From the NCBI GenBank assembly GCA_010645155.1, contig CM021316.1:308936-372935 (forward strand): 64,000 bases of DNA, in the 5' to 3' direction. The DNA comes from Tigriopus japonicus. Its lineage: Eukaryota; Arthropoda; Copepoda; Harpacticoida; Harpacticidae. Of the stretch, positions 33,501 to 48,500 are shown piece after piece (position 1 is the stretch's first letter; the number at the start of each line of letters is the position of its first letter). The notes under the pieces are model-generated. The model worked only from the letters and a program-made list of their open reading frames with translations. It was not told where the DNA came from and ran no database searches. The position numbers were made by a program, and so were the translations under genes.

Positions 33501-36500
33501 TGAAGCAAGATTCCATTTACGTATTTTCCTCATCGTTATGAGGACTAAAATCCTTTGGAGAGCTGAATGTCAAAAGTTCATGAGACGAGTAAAAGAGTGC
33601 TGGGACCTCTAAAATCAAGGTGAAGAACATCCAGTCCACAAATATTAACAAAAAAAGTTTGACTGAATTCTTTCAAGACGCATGTTCAACAGTTTTAGCC
33701 GTTAATAAGGATTAAATGACACTGTGTCAAAATATAGCCTCGGCCTCATACCATTTTTTCAAAAATCGGAGTTCGTGTCCACCCCTTTCAGGGGTTCCTG
33801 GTCTAGTGTAATCTAGAGGGTGAAACCAGTTTAATCTAACCATAAATAAGAGCAAAAAAATTCTTATCAGACCAAAAAATGTCCTTTAACCCTTACTCAT
33901 GAGTTTGGCAGTTGTGAGTGGGAGCACCAAAGCAACGCACGGTGTTTATTTGGGTTGGAGAAGTCATTTTTAAATTCCAGAAACTTTTGAGAACTATTTC
34001 GAGATACTCCTACGGACGTGGTTACCTAATACATTGTCGAAATAAATTTAGCCGTTTATTTGCCGGCATTTGCTTTTCCACAAAACTCATATAATTTGGC
34101 GAATATACTACCTCTCTGTAGGAAGGACAAAAAATTGACTTGTTGTATATGACTTATTGCATTTGAGCATGAATCAATTTTGAAAGACAAGACTTAAAAA
34201 TTTGTGGGAAATGTTTGATCCAAAAAATTGCTCTGTTGGTTAAATGTAATTGCATTCTGGAAGCCGAACACCTACGCAATAACTGAAGCTCAAGTGTAAG
34301 CAAATAAATCACAATCACATTTACTGTTCTAGTTGAATACACCACTTTGAAAATTACTTGAAAATGTAATCGTCGTTAATAAAAAGTCAATTAGATTATT
34401 TTTTGGTGTTGCGGATTTTTTACTACCGCTACAGGGAATGCGATTCCATGTAAAGAAATAAAACAATTACAATTTTTACAATTAGCATTCAAACGAAATT
34501 TGGTCTAACACCGTTTTCCTGTTGGCAGATCTAGACAACCCTTGAATAATGGGTTGATCAAGAATGGTGTTCAAGAATTTATCTAACCCTGCCTTAAAAG
34601 CTGTTTGAGGATGAGCTCTTACAAGTACCCCTGAAATTGAGTACATGTAACTTCGCCTGATCCCCTTTTGGTTTATACACAGGAGGGTCCAAAACTCTCC
34701 CTTTCATTTTGATTGACTCCCGCGGCTTTCATGATTTGAATACTCGTTCTTTCTGCTCAAAACGGGACATGAGGTAGTCTACTCACGGGCTGCTACTCAT
34801 TCCCAGTCAGTCAGCATTCTTCTTTTCCCATAAGCACTAGACAAACAAATGAGAGATTTTCAAAATTAGACAAACCTTTGAATTTGTGTTGATTATGATG
34901 AGCCATTTTCACCCCTTTGGCCATTCTGGGAGGGCTCACAATCCTCAAGACTTGAGACAGTCTCACAATTGCCTTGATTTCAATATGTACGTACGTGACT
35001 CGTCTTTGCATTGCCAGTAGTGATCAAGGATCAAAGAAAGAATTCAGTGCAATGTTGCCAGTTCTCAGTCTTCAGTGCCAATTTTTTCCGTTTGAGCCAG
35101 TGATGGCATGCAGTGGAAATGCATATTGCTACATGCCTGTACAAAGGAAATCTACCGGAAAATCTCAAAGCATTGAAGGACCAACAGTTACAGACAAACA
35201 TTATTTGGGTTTCAAATTTCTGACAAATTCGTAGGATCTCAAAGCCACGCAAAGTTTTAATTGACCTTGAACAAATGACAAGTTGAGAGACAAAAATGAC
35301 ATAAAAAGAACCTTGAAATTAAATTGAATTGGCAAAAAGCCGAGAAAATAACAATTTAAGTAACAGCAATGGACATCAAAATAAGTGAATATAGCAAGTT
35401 CTTGAAAACGTCATAAAATGATTAAAATTGTTTTGCCGGTCTCTTTGGATATCTTTGTTTCATCATTCTGATCAATTTGGATGCCTCATATTTAAGATTA
35501 GTAATTTGGCATCAACATTTTGAATTGTGAATTGATTATAAAAGTGAGAAATATTGAACAAAAAACACTTTTACCTAACAATGTTTTGCTGGAAATTTTG
35601 AAACCCTAATCATCATACCCATGTGTTGTTATGAATGTAACATATTCAGCCATATGCTACGTTACTTCTAGTGACTTACAATCTCAGCACATCTCGGTCA
35701 AAAATGTTTCGAGCACTAGGAAGATTCAATATTTTTCCCTAACTTAAATTTCCGTGGCTAATGTTTCCTTATCTTAAACAAGGACGCAGAAAATTAACAG
35801 AGAAGCAAATGTTGAGAAGAACTTCCAATTGGACTATTTTTACTCTCGCCTTCCTACCTTGGTTCATTATCCATTGATGAACAATAACCAAGAGTGCTCT
35901 CCATCTTTGGGTTGGAAAAACTCCAAGTACACATAAGATCAAGAAGAATTCAGAAAAATGTAGAATTCAGGGTCAAGGACAAAAACCAATCAGACTACTT
36001 TCAAGCTACCAAAATATACCCAATATACCAATCTACTAAAGTCCTGTCTACCAGAATTCTTGGTGATGAACTTTGTTGTCCTTTGGCAAATATGATCCAT
36101 GTACAGTCAGGAGGAAAAGTATTTGTAACGTGACGAGAAAACCAGAAAATCCTTTATATCCAATTAAATACTATGCTAAGAAGTTTGTAAGAATGTAATA
36201 TTTTTTTCCGATTAAGAATAATACCAGTTTCCCGCAATTGTTTTATAAAAATGTCTGAAACTAACTTTTAATTATTAAAAATAAAATTTTAGATAGTGCA
36301 AAAGTATTAGTAACGCGCAAAAAAGTTAACAAAATAGGTTTATAAACAGATTTTTCATCAGAAAAAATTGATCGAAAGATGTAGAACATTCTGGAAAGCC
36401 GGAGAAAAGTCATTTAGTCTCCTTTTTTCCAAGATTTTCTAGATCTTTCTTGGATCTTATAAATTTTACGGAATTGAACAATTGCTTCACAGTCAGCCAA

Positions 36501-39500
36501 TCATGACCAAGGTCAAGGAGCTCGACAAGGACTTGAAGTTGAAGATAGTAAGTCTTCATCATGGAGGCAAGGGCTACAGAGCCATTTCGAAGCTTCTGGA
36601 CATCCCGATTTCAACGATTCAGTACGTCGTGAAGAAGGCACAAAAGAACGGAACGGTTGAGAACCTCCCAAGATCCGGTCGTCCAAGGAAACTGTCAGCC
36701 AGACTTGAGAGGAAGATTGTCAGAGAGGTCACAAATAATCCTCGAACAACGGTCAAGGACATCCGGAACAGTCTCAGTGAAAATGGATTGTCCATCTCAA
36801 GGTTTACTGTTGCTCGCTCACTTCACAAAGCAGGATTGAAGTCTTGTCGCCCACGGAAGACTCCCTTGCTCAAGGATAGACACTTGAAGGCTCGCTTGGA
36901 ATTTGCCAAGAAGTACCTTGACAAGACCAGTGACTTTTGGTCTAGGATTCTTTGGTCAGATGAGACAAAGGTTGAGCTTTTTGGTCACAACGATGTTCAA
37001 AGGATTTGGTGACGTAAAGGAGAAGCGTTTCATCCAAAAAACACCATCCCTACGGTCAAGCACGGTGGAGGATCAATCATGTTATGGGGCTCCTTTTCCG
37101 CCAAAGGCACCGGTAACCTCGTGAGAATTCATGGGACAATGAAAAAAGAAGACTATCGGGATATCTTGGCTGGGAATCTCCAGAGTTCAGCGCGGAAACT
37201 TCGGCTTGGTCGACAGTTCGTCTTCCAGCACGACAACGACCCTAAGCACAACAGCATTTTGGTCAAGAAATGGTTGAAGGACAATTGGATTAAGGTCTTG
37301 GACTGGCCCTCCATGAATCCGGACCTTAATCCAATTGAAAACCTTTGGAGAGAATTAAAAACCGTATCCGTGCAAGACGTCCAAAGACAATTGACGAACT
37401 GGAGCAAATCTGTTATGAAGAATGGGCTAACATTCCCTCAGATGTATATAAAAATCTTGTAAATGATTATAAAAAACGTCTCTTAAGTGTAATTCAGCAA
37501 AAAGGGCATTCAATAAACTATTGACAAAATGTTACAAATACTTTTGCTCTTGGTCTAAAACATGTTCTGAGCAGTTTTTTAACCAAAATCTTGTAAATTT
37601 TTAAAAAGAAAAGTATCATAGCTTTTAAATGATAAAAGAATAACTAAGAAGCAAAATGGTTCTTAAATGTATTTTTCAAAAATCGAGTATCATTTAAAAA
37701 TCAATAAAATTTTCGAGGTTACGAATACTTTTGCTCCTGACTGTATGTCTCCTTCTAACCAAAATGATACTGTGGTGGGATTTGATTACAAAATTTTGTT
37801 ATTTGATCCACATTTCTGCTACCATTTTCAAGAAAATCATTGCTTTATGTTTCACTTTTTATTTAGCTTTCATGCTCTGAAATCTTCATTTAATTTGTGA
37901 ATCTTGGATAGCATTATTGCTCAATCTTTCTTGATATGAAATTGTGTGCCTAAATTTCATTTTTACTTTCAATTTTTCATGCTTATGCTGTTTGCTTTTG
38001 CTTTGTACCCGTTCAGCGCCTCTGGTTAATATATTTCTGTCATGCTTATTGAATGAATGGTGTTTCTTGTTTCTTAATAGCTAATTAGAATTTAGATATT
38101 TACAAAAAGTCATTGGTAGTGTACAAGATAAGCATATATTTAGGCCAAATTTTCACAAATGAGGTGGTAAGGATACAGGTCCTCGAGTTTTTAACATGGG
38201 AGAAACACTTCGTACTTGAGTTTTGGACCCTCCGACGTATTGGGGAAAAAGAGGTTAAGTGTACTCCCTTTCAGGGGTACATGGCTCTTACATATTCCCG
38301 ACCAAGGAGACTCTAGCAGCTTTCAAAGTAGGGTTGGATATGAATTGTGTAATTGCAATTTCTATTGCTGTAAAGTATTATGATGTACGTATCTTCTCAT
38401 CATTTACTCAGAGATTTCATCAGAGATTTTTGGTGGGTCCAAGAACAACGGAAAAATTTCAGAATAGTGGGCCCCAGACCCAACTTTAGTACTGAATTCG
38501 TGGGCCCAAAGCTATGTGATCGATTATTTGTGGGCTTTGGCCCCACCAAATTCAGTTTTGTGGGCCCCTGGGCAAACAGGTCAAATTTGGTGGGCCATAA
38601 CCCCAAAGTGGTTACCAACTCCTGTTCTAGATGATTTTGTTGTTTTGTTGTTTTGTTTTCTTCTCGAGTCTGAATGCTGCTTCGCAACTGCGATCTGATA
38701 GGGGCTGACTGCACTGTGGGGATTTTGCCGCTGCACTTGAAAAGCATTAATTTTTACCTCGCCCTCGGGAATGACCCCAGTTTCGCCCATTTAAGCCGTC
38801 AAGGGCCTCTACTGTTGCATGTAACTTGATACCACAGGCCACGAGAACTCAGCAAGCCAGGAATTCTAGATGAGAGTATGATGAAAACTATTTGTAAAGA
38901 TGACTTTTTGATTCAGTTTGATTCAGAGCCCCTGATGGTCCAAAATTTGCAATTTTGCTTGCCCTATTTTAATTGGCCAACCATACTGTATATTCAGCGA
39001 ATTGACATGCGGCATGGCAAAAACAAAAACATTATTGCGTAAAAGTAATGAAAAGAGTTGATTTGGGAGTCGACTTCTAAAAAATCAGGTCTAAATTCAT
39101 AACTATTTCATGATTTTCGGACGTGATTGTCAAGGAGTCGACCTCAGAAACGACTTGAACTATTCAAAGCCTTGATAATGGCCGATTTGGACCCTTTCAT
39201 ACAATCATCATAATTTGAACTGACTTCTTTAGCTTGTTTATCACAGTTCTAACTTCTTTGATTCTTACTACAGGGAATGCTGGAATCATTGCCAAAATGT
39301 GACAAGCTGCACTTGGTTCACGTTCTACAAGGATTCCCAGATCTGCACTCACTTGTCCGGTTGTTTGAGATTGTCCAATGAGAAATGCCAAGACAACTGC
39401 ATCAGTGGAGAGGAGGAATGTCCCGAGGTCCAATGTGGAGTCCAAGGAAGATGTTATGGAGCCCTGGAAGGAATCAGGAAGGTTGGGAGTGCCAAAGAAT

Positions 39501-42500
39501 GTGGAACTATATGTGAGAGCCACCAGGAATGTTTTTGGAACACATATGATCCACATCACGAATCTTGCCTGATGACCAATGACTGCCCATTATTGGACTA
39601 ATCTTGTGGCAATTGCTCCACCTCTGAAAGAAATTGCTTCGTTAAAAGAGGTAACAACATAAATAGTGATCAAACGGACAAGAAAATTCTGATGGAAGTT
39701 ACCAGGATTGACAATCAATAAGGATGGGAAATCCATGAATGTAAGAGAAGGACATAGGTTATGTTCAAACAACGACATAAGAAAGGTTTCACTAATTTGC
39801 ACACCAATAAGTTTGGCAGGTTTACAAGAGGTTGAGCAGGTCCAAAGATGTTTCACTAGGAACATCACAAGAATGAGAGAGCTCTCGCGTATTGGGAGAG
39901 GCTCCAGAAGTTAGGGCTGTACAGTCCTCAGAGAAGGTATGAAAGGTATCTGATACTGTATGTTTTCAAGAGCGTTCATGGGCTTTGTCCCAACCAAGGC
40001 TTTGAGATCAGTTGTAGCGATCATAAATGTTTTACGAGCGTTCAATGAAATGAAACTGAAATGACTGAGAGTAGAAATCCTGAGATAGATATTGGCCGTC
40101 GTAGGCTAACACACGGTGCCGATGATTCACGCTGGTGATTGGTCAAGAGCATTCAGTTGAACATTCATCTAATTCTAACGAAGTTCAATAAAAAACCAGA
40201 GTGCTTCTTCTTTGTTGATTTTGTAGTGACTTTGTTTGACTTGGTGCTGGAGTTGCCAATTTACTTAAGTGAAATCATATTCCCCACTGTCTACCAGCCT
40301 TCATAAACAGGTTTTTTCTTTAAGAAGCGCCAAAAGGCAAGGCATCCCTGACTTTTGTGACTTCTGAGCAGGGTTGCAAATCAAACTCAAATTCATGTTT
40401 GCTCATATACAAGAGCAAAGCACCCATTCTCTAAGAGGTAACCCTACATTGCAACCTCCCGTGAAAAAACTTGCACAAGCCAAGATTTCATATCACTGAG
40501 ATTTTGTTGTCCATCACCCAATCATGTGAATTAATTGGCCCCTGTTTAAACTCCACACTAGTTGAAATTCATTTTTGCATATTGGGTAAATACCTTAGAC
40601 ACATTTCCAGCAGACTTGAGGATTTTCAATAACCAAACTGCCCTATCAAATGAGCGAAATAGTTTAGATGTGTTTCTTAGAGGAAAAGGTTCCTTTAATC
40701 ATGAACTTCGGCTTCCTGCATGATGAATGACGTCACAGGCAGTCCGTGTCGGGTCGGGCAATCATAGATTTGACGACCAATCTCTGCCTTTTAGTATCTC
40801 TAACTGAGAGTATATGTTACCCCAGCCGGCGTAAGCTCGAATCTCGTAAGATGGGACAAGGAGGACTGTATTTACGTGGAGTGGGATCGAGCGAGGGCGC
40901 GTTACCGCGTTGGTGTGAATTTTCGTGCGTGATAGCCTGGGCTTCATGAAGAAATGCAAAATAATTCGGATTAAGGTGGTTTTATTGACATAAGTCATAA
41001 AACAAAAGTGCACAAGGATTCAATGAGCAATCATTTGACGCCCAATTGATGTCTCTTAAAGAATTGAAATTGTGTTCTTTCACTGTATTAAGTCAAATAT
41101 CTTCAAACTCCAGAACTACTGACTTGCTTTGTGATAGTGATTGTCCATCTTTTGTTGAAAGCAACATGGTTTTTATCATTGGGATTGTTTAAGGGCATTT
41201 TTCCCTTTGTAGAATGCTAAAAAATCTTCTTTTTATCTTTTTTCAATATTTTACAGTCTTCTTTTGTCTTTAGAACCCCAATAAAGTGCTAAAACAAAGA
41301 CAGAGAAGAACATCTATATATCACTGAACAAGGGGAAGAATGCCCTAGAACTATCCCAATGACAAAAACAATGTTGCATTCAACAAAAGATGGACAATCA
41401 CTATCACAAAGCAAGTCAGTAGTTCTGGAGTTTGAAGATATTTGACTTAATACAGTGAAAGAACACAATTTCAATTCTTTAAGAGACATCAATTGGGCAT
41501 CAAATGATTGCTCATTGAATCCTTGTGCACTTTTGTTTTATGACTTATGTCAATAAAACCACCTTAATCCGAATTATTTCTTCCGCATTTCTTCATGAAG
41601 TCCAGGCTATCACCCTCGAAAATTCACACCAACGCGGTAACGCGCCCTCGCTCGATCCCACTCCACGTAAATACAGTCCTCCTTGGATGGGATTAGGGGA
41701 TATAGCTATCGGGAGAAATCCTTTATCAGTTCATTCTCGCTGTTATCGTAAGTAAGACGTGTTCTGCGCGCTCTGCTCATTACGGCTGGTTTGAATCTAG
41801 TATTGTGTTGTGCGGTGGTCGTGGGGATCCAAGGTAAGCCATTGTTAAACTAGCATGTCACTTTTTCCTTCTTTCCCATCAGTATTGTAGTCACCGTCAC
41901 CCTGACGGTAAAGCCCTCATGCTGAACTCGGTAACCAGCTCCTATATTTTGCTCGTGCCTGTTTTCATTGCTCATTTGTTTTAGTTCCAAACACTAGAAG
42001 AGAAACTATATGTAGTTGAAACCTGTGCCGAAAATAAAGAACGAATCGCAAAGAAGCCAGATGTCTCAATCACTCTTCCAAACTTAGCGTTGGTTACATC
42101 TACAACGTTTCAACTATAAAACCCCTTCACCCAAGAGAACGTGGATTCGCTAGTTGACAAAAGCCAGACCGTCAATCCCGATCCAAGACCATGAAGAAAC
42201 CGAGTGGAAAGCTCTCAGCTGTCACCACGGCTCAACGAGGGCTCAAGAAAATGTTGGAGAAGCCAGAAACGCCGTTGGAAGACATAAGGACTGCATTTGA
42301 GCGCTTCCGTAGATTATTGTCTGAGCTGGAAAGGGAATGGCAAGAGATTGTCCCCGAGAACGATGAAGAACGGAAAGAGCTGGATATTTGGGGACACGAG
42401 CACATTGACAGTAAAGTTGAATTCGAGCGAGAAATGAAAAGCATGCTACAGAAATTAGATGTTGGTACCATGGAAGTGTGTCCGTGACTTCGAGAAGGTC

Positions 42501-45500
42501 TGTCCAAAGACGGCTTGGGCTGATATAATATATCTAAAGACTCACAACCTTGCCATGACATCTGTTGGTTGAAATTGTTAAAAGTGACTCTGTGCGCAGA
42601 TATGCCTGAAGTATAGAAAGTGCATCTGCTTGTTCACTCTCGGCTCAATTTTTGTTGCAAGTCTGACCCTAATTCATAAACCAACAACTCAGTGGCGTTT
42701 CCTAGGGACCTCTAATCTCTGAACTAAATGAATCAGAAGAGTCGATTCTTTCTCAAATGTCATTAAGTAATCTAGAAGAATCTCAACTCTTTCAAGCCAG
42801 ACATCTCCAGTCGACCATTGTGAGCCCAACTCCGAGCAAAACAGAGAAGAAAGGAGCTGACCGGCAGCAACAGCCACATTAAAGCCAAAGTACGTAGAGA
42901 ACAGAGGAGGGGAGAAAACCTGTTTTCCTCAATGGGAAGAAATTCTCAAATGCAACGGGATAGTACATTTCATAACGGACTGCGCTCTTGGTGTCAACGA
43001 CGACAACAACCATGAGTGACAAAGTTTGAATCCACTGGCAACAGATGCCACGGCAGTTGTGTGTATCTGGTCGCTTCGCGACTTATATCTGTGGTCTGTC
43101 GCCTCCGCAGCAAGTTCGGCTCGCTCAACTGCATGTGCTCGAGCTGAGGCGGCAATACGTCAAAGAAGCCTGGCGATGAAGAAGCAGAGCTCGGAACGAT
43201 TAAGGAAACTCGAGGCCCAGGAAAGAGCACTTGCACAGAAGAGAGAGGATCTTGAACTGGACTTGGAAATGGAGCAAGAAAAAATTAAAGCGGAAGACTA
43301 CCACAGGTTAAAACAAGACCTTAGAGATCTTGAAGAGTATGATGCAATGGGGCCAAGGGGCTGGACAAGACAGTAATGGCCCCCGACAATGAGGCTACTC
43401 TCACCGCCGTACTGGAAAAAGTCGTTGGCGCCCAAATAGAGGCCTCTTTACCAAAGTTAACCAATCGAGTATTCAACGGCAAGTTAACCGAGTATCAAAC
43501 TATCAAACATTTATGCGCTCCTTTGAATATCAGATTGAAGGCAAGACAAAGTCACAAGAGGATTGCTTGCAATATCTCTTGTAATATACGGACGGGAAAG
43601 CACACGAGTTGATTTCTCCATGAGCCCACAAGATGGCTTCCAAAAGGTCAAAGCGCTCCTGGAATTAGAATATGAGAGTAAGTTCAGGATTGCCACTGCA
43701 TTTCGGAAGGACCTACAAGAATGGCCCACGATGAAGACCCAGCACCCAGCACAGGAAGACCCAGAAAAAATCAAAGATTTTTCCATCTTATTATCAAGAA
43801 GCGCCATTACTATGAAAGAGCTCAAGAGTGAACCTTCACTCCGTGATCCGGGCTTTCTCATAAAAATGACGTCCAAGTTGCTTCCTTCTTGTCAAGCAAA
43901 ATGGAGACGTAGGGTGCTAAACATCGAAGATACGCCTGGTAGAGAGTTCGATTTTGGCGACCTTACAACCTTTGTACAGGGAGTGGCCAATGAATGGAAC
44001 CATCCAGTGTTCAGCTTGAAGTCTTTGTCCTTGGAGTCTCGGGGTTGGCATGAACGTTCCTGCAACTGTGAGACCTTTGGAGGTAGTTCACGGAGCTGAC
44101 GATCAACCTTATGCAGTCCTAACAAAGCTTGGGTGGACTATTCATGGGCCGGTTGCCTCTGGATCAATTGAGCACTCCAAATCAAACAGAATCAAGATTG
44201 GCACCACGGACATAGAACAAATGGTAAACCTAGCCTTCAACAACGATTTCCAAGACACAACCGCAGAGCAATTACCTGGACCCTTTATAGAATAGCGAGA
44301 TTAGGAGGAAAAAGTCAGAAGGGGCACCAAATATGAAAATGAACACTATTTGATTGATCTGCCATTCAGAGAGGCTCATCCCAAACTGCCCAACAACCTT
44401 ATGCAAGCCATCCAGCGTTGTCAGAGCCTCAGACGAAGATTGAGTAAAGATGAGCCTTTCGCCGCTGAAAACCGTCGCGTTATGGACGATTTATTGGTGA
44501 AGAAGTTCTCAGAACCTGTGGAGGATAGGCACCGGGCCGAGGAAGGAGAATATTTCTATATACCTCATCATGGCGTGATCAATCCAAGAAAACCGAACAA
44601 ACTTCGTGTAGTCTTTGACTGCACTTCCCAATTCAATGAAATGTCCTTGAATAAGGAATTGCTCCAAGGACCTGATCTTGCCAATGGGCTTTTTGGAGTA
44701 CTGACAAGGTTTCGTCAGGAGGCGGTAGCAATTGCGGGCGATATAGAAGCCATGTTTTACATGGCTTTCTTGGCTTATCTTTTTCTCTGGTGGCCCAACG
44801 GAGACTTGTCCAAGCCGCTCTCAGAATATCGTCTGTGCGTTCACTTGTTCGGCGCCGTGAGCTCTCCAAGTGTGGTCAAGTACGCGCTCCGAAAGACGGT
44901 GGAAGACAACAAAGAAGGATTCAGTTCATCTGCCAAGACCTCCGTGCTTCGAAATTTCTATGTAGATGACGTCCTGAAATCAGTGCCCTCGGTAAAAGAA
45001 AGGGGTTAAGGGGTAAGGGGTTTTCCCCTTGAATAAATCAGTTGTTTCAACCCGCTACAAGCGTTCAGACGTGTGTTCTTGGTCGTCGCACATGACGCTT
45101 TGTACATGGTCCTTCGAGACACTCCGGGGTTATTATCTTCGGCCATCAGCGCCAAAGTCCTTCACTTCAACCGTGGGTCCAAATTAAGACCCCCAAACAT
45201 CCGTATGTCCATTCTGTTTCTCCAAGTCCCACAAGCAGGGAAGCGATTGTCACAAATTGAAGGCGGCTATTGTGACACAGAAGGAAGTCAATCAGGCGAT
45301 CACAAAGCACAAGTTGTGCACATTATGTTTAACACCTGGCCATTTACCCATTCAATGCAAGGTGGCAAATGTACAGTGCACAATAAGTTACATTGCCAGT
45401 TTATTTGCGAAACGACTCCCGAATCCTCGGCGACTACATTGGCTATCACAGATGCGAATACTTCTAATGCGTTACCAAGCTCGCACCACATTTCGCCATC

Positions 45501-48500
45501 ATCAACGTACAAGCCCATGCATAAGGTTTTATGCAACACGGTCACTGCCTACGTGTTGAATGAGGCCGGGTACAAAGCCAAGGTTCAAGCCATATTGGAT
45601 TCTCAAAGCCAACTATCTATCTTACAGCGCTCAATTGCTGATAAATTGGGCCTTAATGGAGAACAATGCACATTGGCAATGTCCGTCTCCGGTGGTAAGA
45701 AGGTCACAATTCGTGGCCAGCGTAAGGTGATTATTCGTCTTCAACCATAGGATGAAACATACACTTCTCCGTCATTTGAGGCATGTGCGTCACCAAAAGT
45801 TACAGCAGACTTGCAACCATCGGCGTATCAACCTCACTTCTTCGACCACCTACAAGGTATACACTTTGCAGAGGGAGCCATTCCCACCTCAGTGACACCA
45901 GTCACGCTTTTAGTGGGCGAACCTATGCTCACCCATGTTGCATATTGCTCTTTACCGATGTCTATGCTCATGCCTGTTCACCTTGATTATGAATATTATA
46001 CCAGTTACCACTCGACTCTCGACTCGTCATTACATGGCGAATTCGGTAGGATCAACAAACAGAAAAGAAGGTACGAGGAGAACCGGTTTCCCAACAAAGC
46101 GATGGAAAGCTAACCTTGTGAAGTGTTCGAGAATCTCTCCGTGCTTTTTCTTCTCATAATTGATCCGCCAGATCTTTTTCGTCTGAATTGACGACGTAAC
46201 TTACAAACTCCCTCAATGTCTTTTTACACCGGCGACGTATCCCTTTGGTCATAGAGTTCACCAATTGTATAAACGCTAACCTTACCGGAAAGATGGCCCC
46301 GCCAACTGGGGGAGCCATCCTCTCAACCATAGCGGAAGAAGTTGCGATTGCCGTTGCTCCGACGCTGAAAGATGTGGATGAGCTTAAAGAAGAATTCCGA
46401 TCAACGTCGGCTGATGTTACGGGAATCAAGGACGAAATGAAGGTCCTCGCGCAATTGATCAACGATCTTGCTGCCAAGCTTGGAGGCGGATATCCTCCCA
46501 AACAAGAAGAAGAGAAGCAAATGCCGAAAGACAACATTCGAGAAATCAAGAATTCAAACCCCAGGATCGACACCCACTTCAAACCAGAAGAACTCACCAT
46601 GGATTTCACGCTAGCGTCCTTCAAGACTTGTAACGCCAGATTTGAGAAGTACTTTCCTCTCAATGAGATGGAAAAGCTCACTCCCGAGAAGAGTGCAACC
46701 CACCTTCTCAGTTGCATCAATGCAAAGATGGAAAATCATCTGTACCCTTACATGATGATGCCCTGAGACGCTTCCTGGGAGAGTGTTCTAAAGTTTCTGA
46801 CTGATTACTTCACAGGGAAATCAAATCCCACTCACCGAAAGGTCCAGTTTTACACCTGCCGTCAAAAGCAGGGGGGAAACGTTTGAAGAGTTCTTTGTTC
46901 GTCTCAGCCTTCTTCAGGAAGATTCGGACCCTTGTTGTCATTGCAAAGATGACACTCACGCACACGGTCATTGCAGGTATTTCCGATTCGGAGACCAGGC
47001 AGAAGCTTCTAGCTCTCAAGGAGCACAGGGTCCAAACGGTCCAATAGACATGCAAGGCGATTGAATGATCAAGGACGGAGGATCTTGCAATGGATAACAG
47101 ATCTCGAGCCAACAGGATTAAAAATGATTCGAAGAAACGTGAGCGATCCAAGAGCCGTTCTGGTCGACCAAGAAGCTCAAACGAAGAACGCAAGTCATTT
47201 CCAAGGTGCACTCTCTGTTTCAAAAATCATGAGCCAAAGGATTGTCATCATCGGACTGCAAAATGCGAGACTTGTGGCAAGAAAGGCCATCTTCGATTTG
47301 TCTGTAGAACTGGGAAGGTCCTCCCACTTTCCAGAGTGCAAGTAAGTCCAACACAGTGCGAGTGTGTTCGGTCCAAGAATCTGCCCCGACAATCAAGGTC
47401 CTGGTTAATTGCCAGGGTAAAATTTTTGATACTATAGCACTTCCCGATTCGGGGGCTGATGATAATTTGATCGGCGCCAATATTCTAGCCCAGGTCGGCA
47501 TCTCAAAGTTTGCAAAATCATTCGAGAGAATTCTGGCTGCCAACGATTCAAAAATGACGTGCCTTGGTACCGTCACCATGAGCATTACGTTCTTTGAGAG
47601 GACCGTGTCCATTAATGCCTTTGTCACACCAGACATAAGGGACTTCTTGCTATCGTGAAAAACCTCGAAAGCGATTGGGTTGCTTTCAGATGATTATCCA
47701 ACACCATTTTATTTGTCAAATCGGGGGATGGTGAGATCTATCGCAATCAAAGACAACCCTTCATCTGAAGAAATTGAGGCCATCAAACTCACGCTTATTG
47801 AGGAATTCCAAGACGTGTTCATGGCAGATGAAGAGTCTCTTCCACCCATGGAAGGGAAGGAAATGAAGATTAACTTAATTGAAAATTACACTCCCTTTGC
47901 AGTCAAGGGCGTTCAACCAGTGCCGTATGCTCACAGGGACACACTCAAGGAGTATTTCGAGAACATGGTCAAGAAACAGATCTTCAAACACGCTGACAAT
48001 GAGCCGACAGAATGGGTAAGCCCGATGCTGGTGATAACGAAAAAGAATGGAAAACCCCGCGTCTGTATTGATTACACCAAGCTCAACAAGTTCGTCAAGC
48101 GATCCGTCCATCCATTCCAAAGTACACGTGACGCCGTTGCAGACATCCCTACATATGCTCGTTGGTTTACAACTCTCGATGCCACGCCTGGATATTGGCA
48201 GATCCCGTTCGATGAAGAAGCTCAAAGGATTTGCACTTTTTTAACACCGTTCGGACGCTTTCAACCCCTTCATGGTCCAATGGGTCTGGTATCTACAGGT
48301 GATGAATATTGTCAAAGAGGTGATGCTGCTTTCCATGGAATCTCGAACATGAGAAAGATCGTATACGATTCATTGTTGTTTGCAGACACATTTGAAGCTC
48401 ATCTTCAACAAGTTCGGGAGTTCTTCCTCCGTTGTCGTAGGCACAAGATGACCATGAACAAAGAAAAAACAGCTTCGGCAAGGCTGAAGTTGAGTTCTGC

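Noticed and set aside
40762..41755. Paired opposite frames beginning MHFCFMTYVNKTTLIRII
   Set aside because: The same protein start on both strands is explained by the large inverted repeat; no domain or splice evidence.
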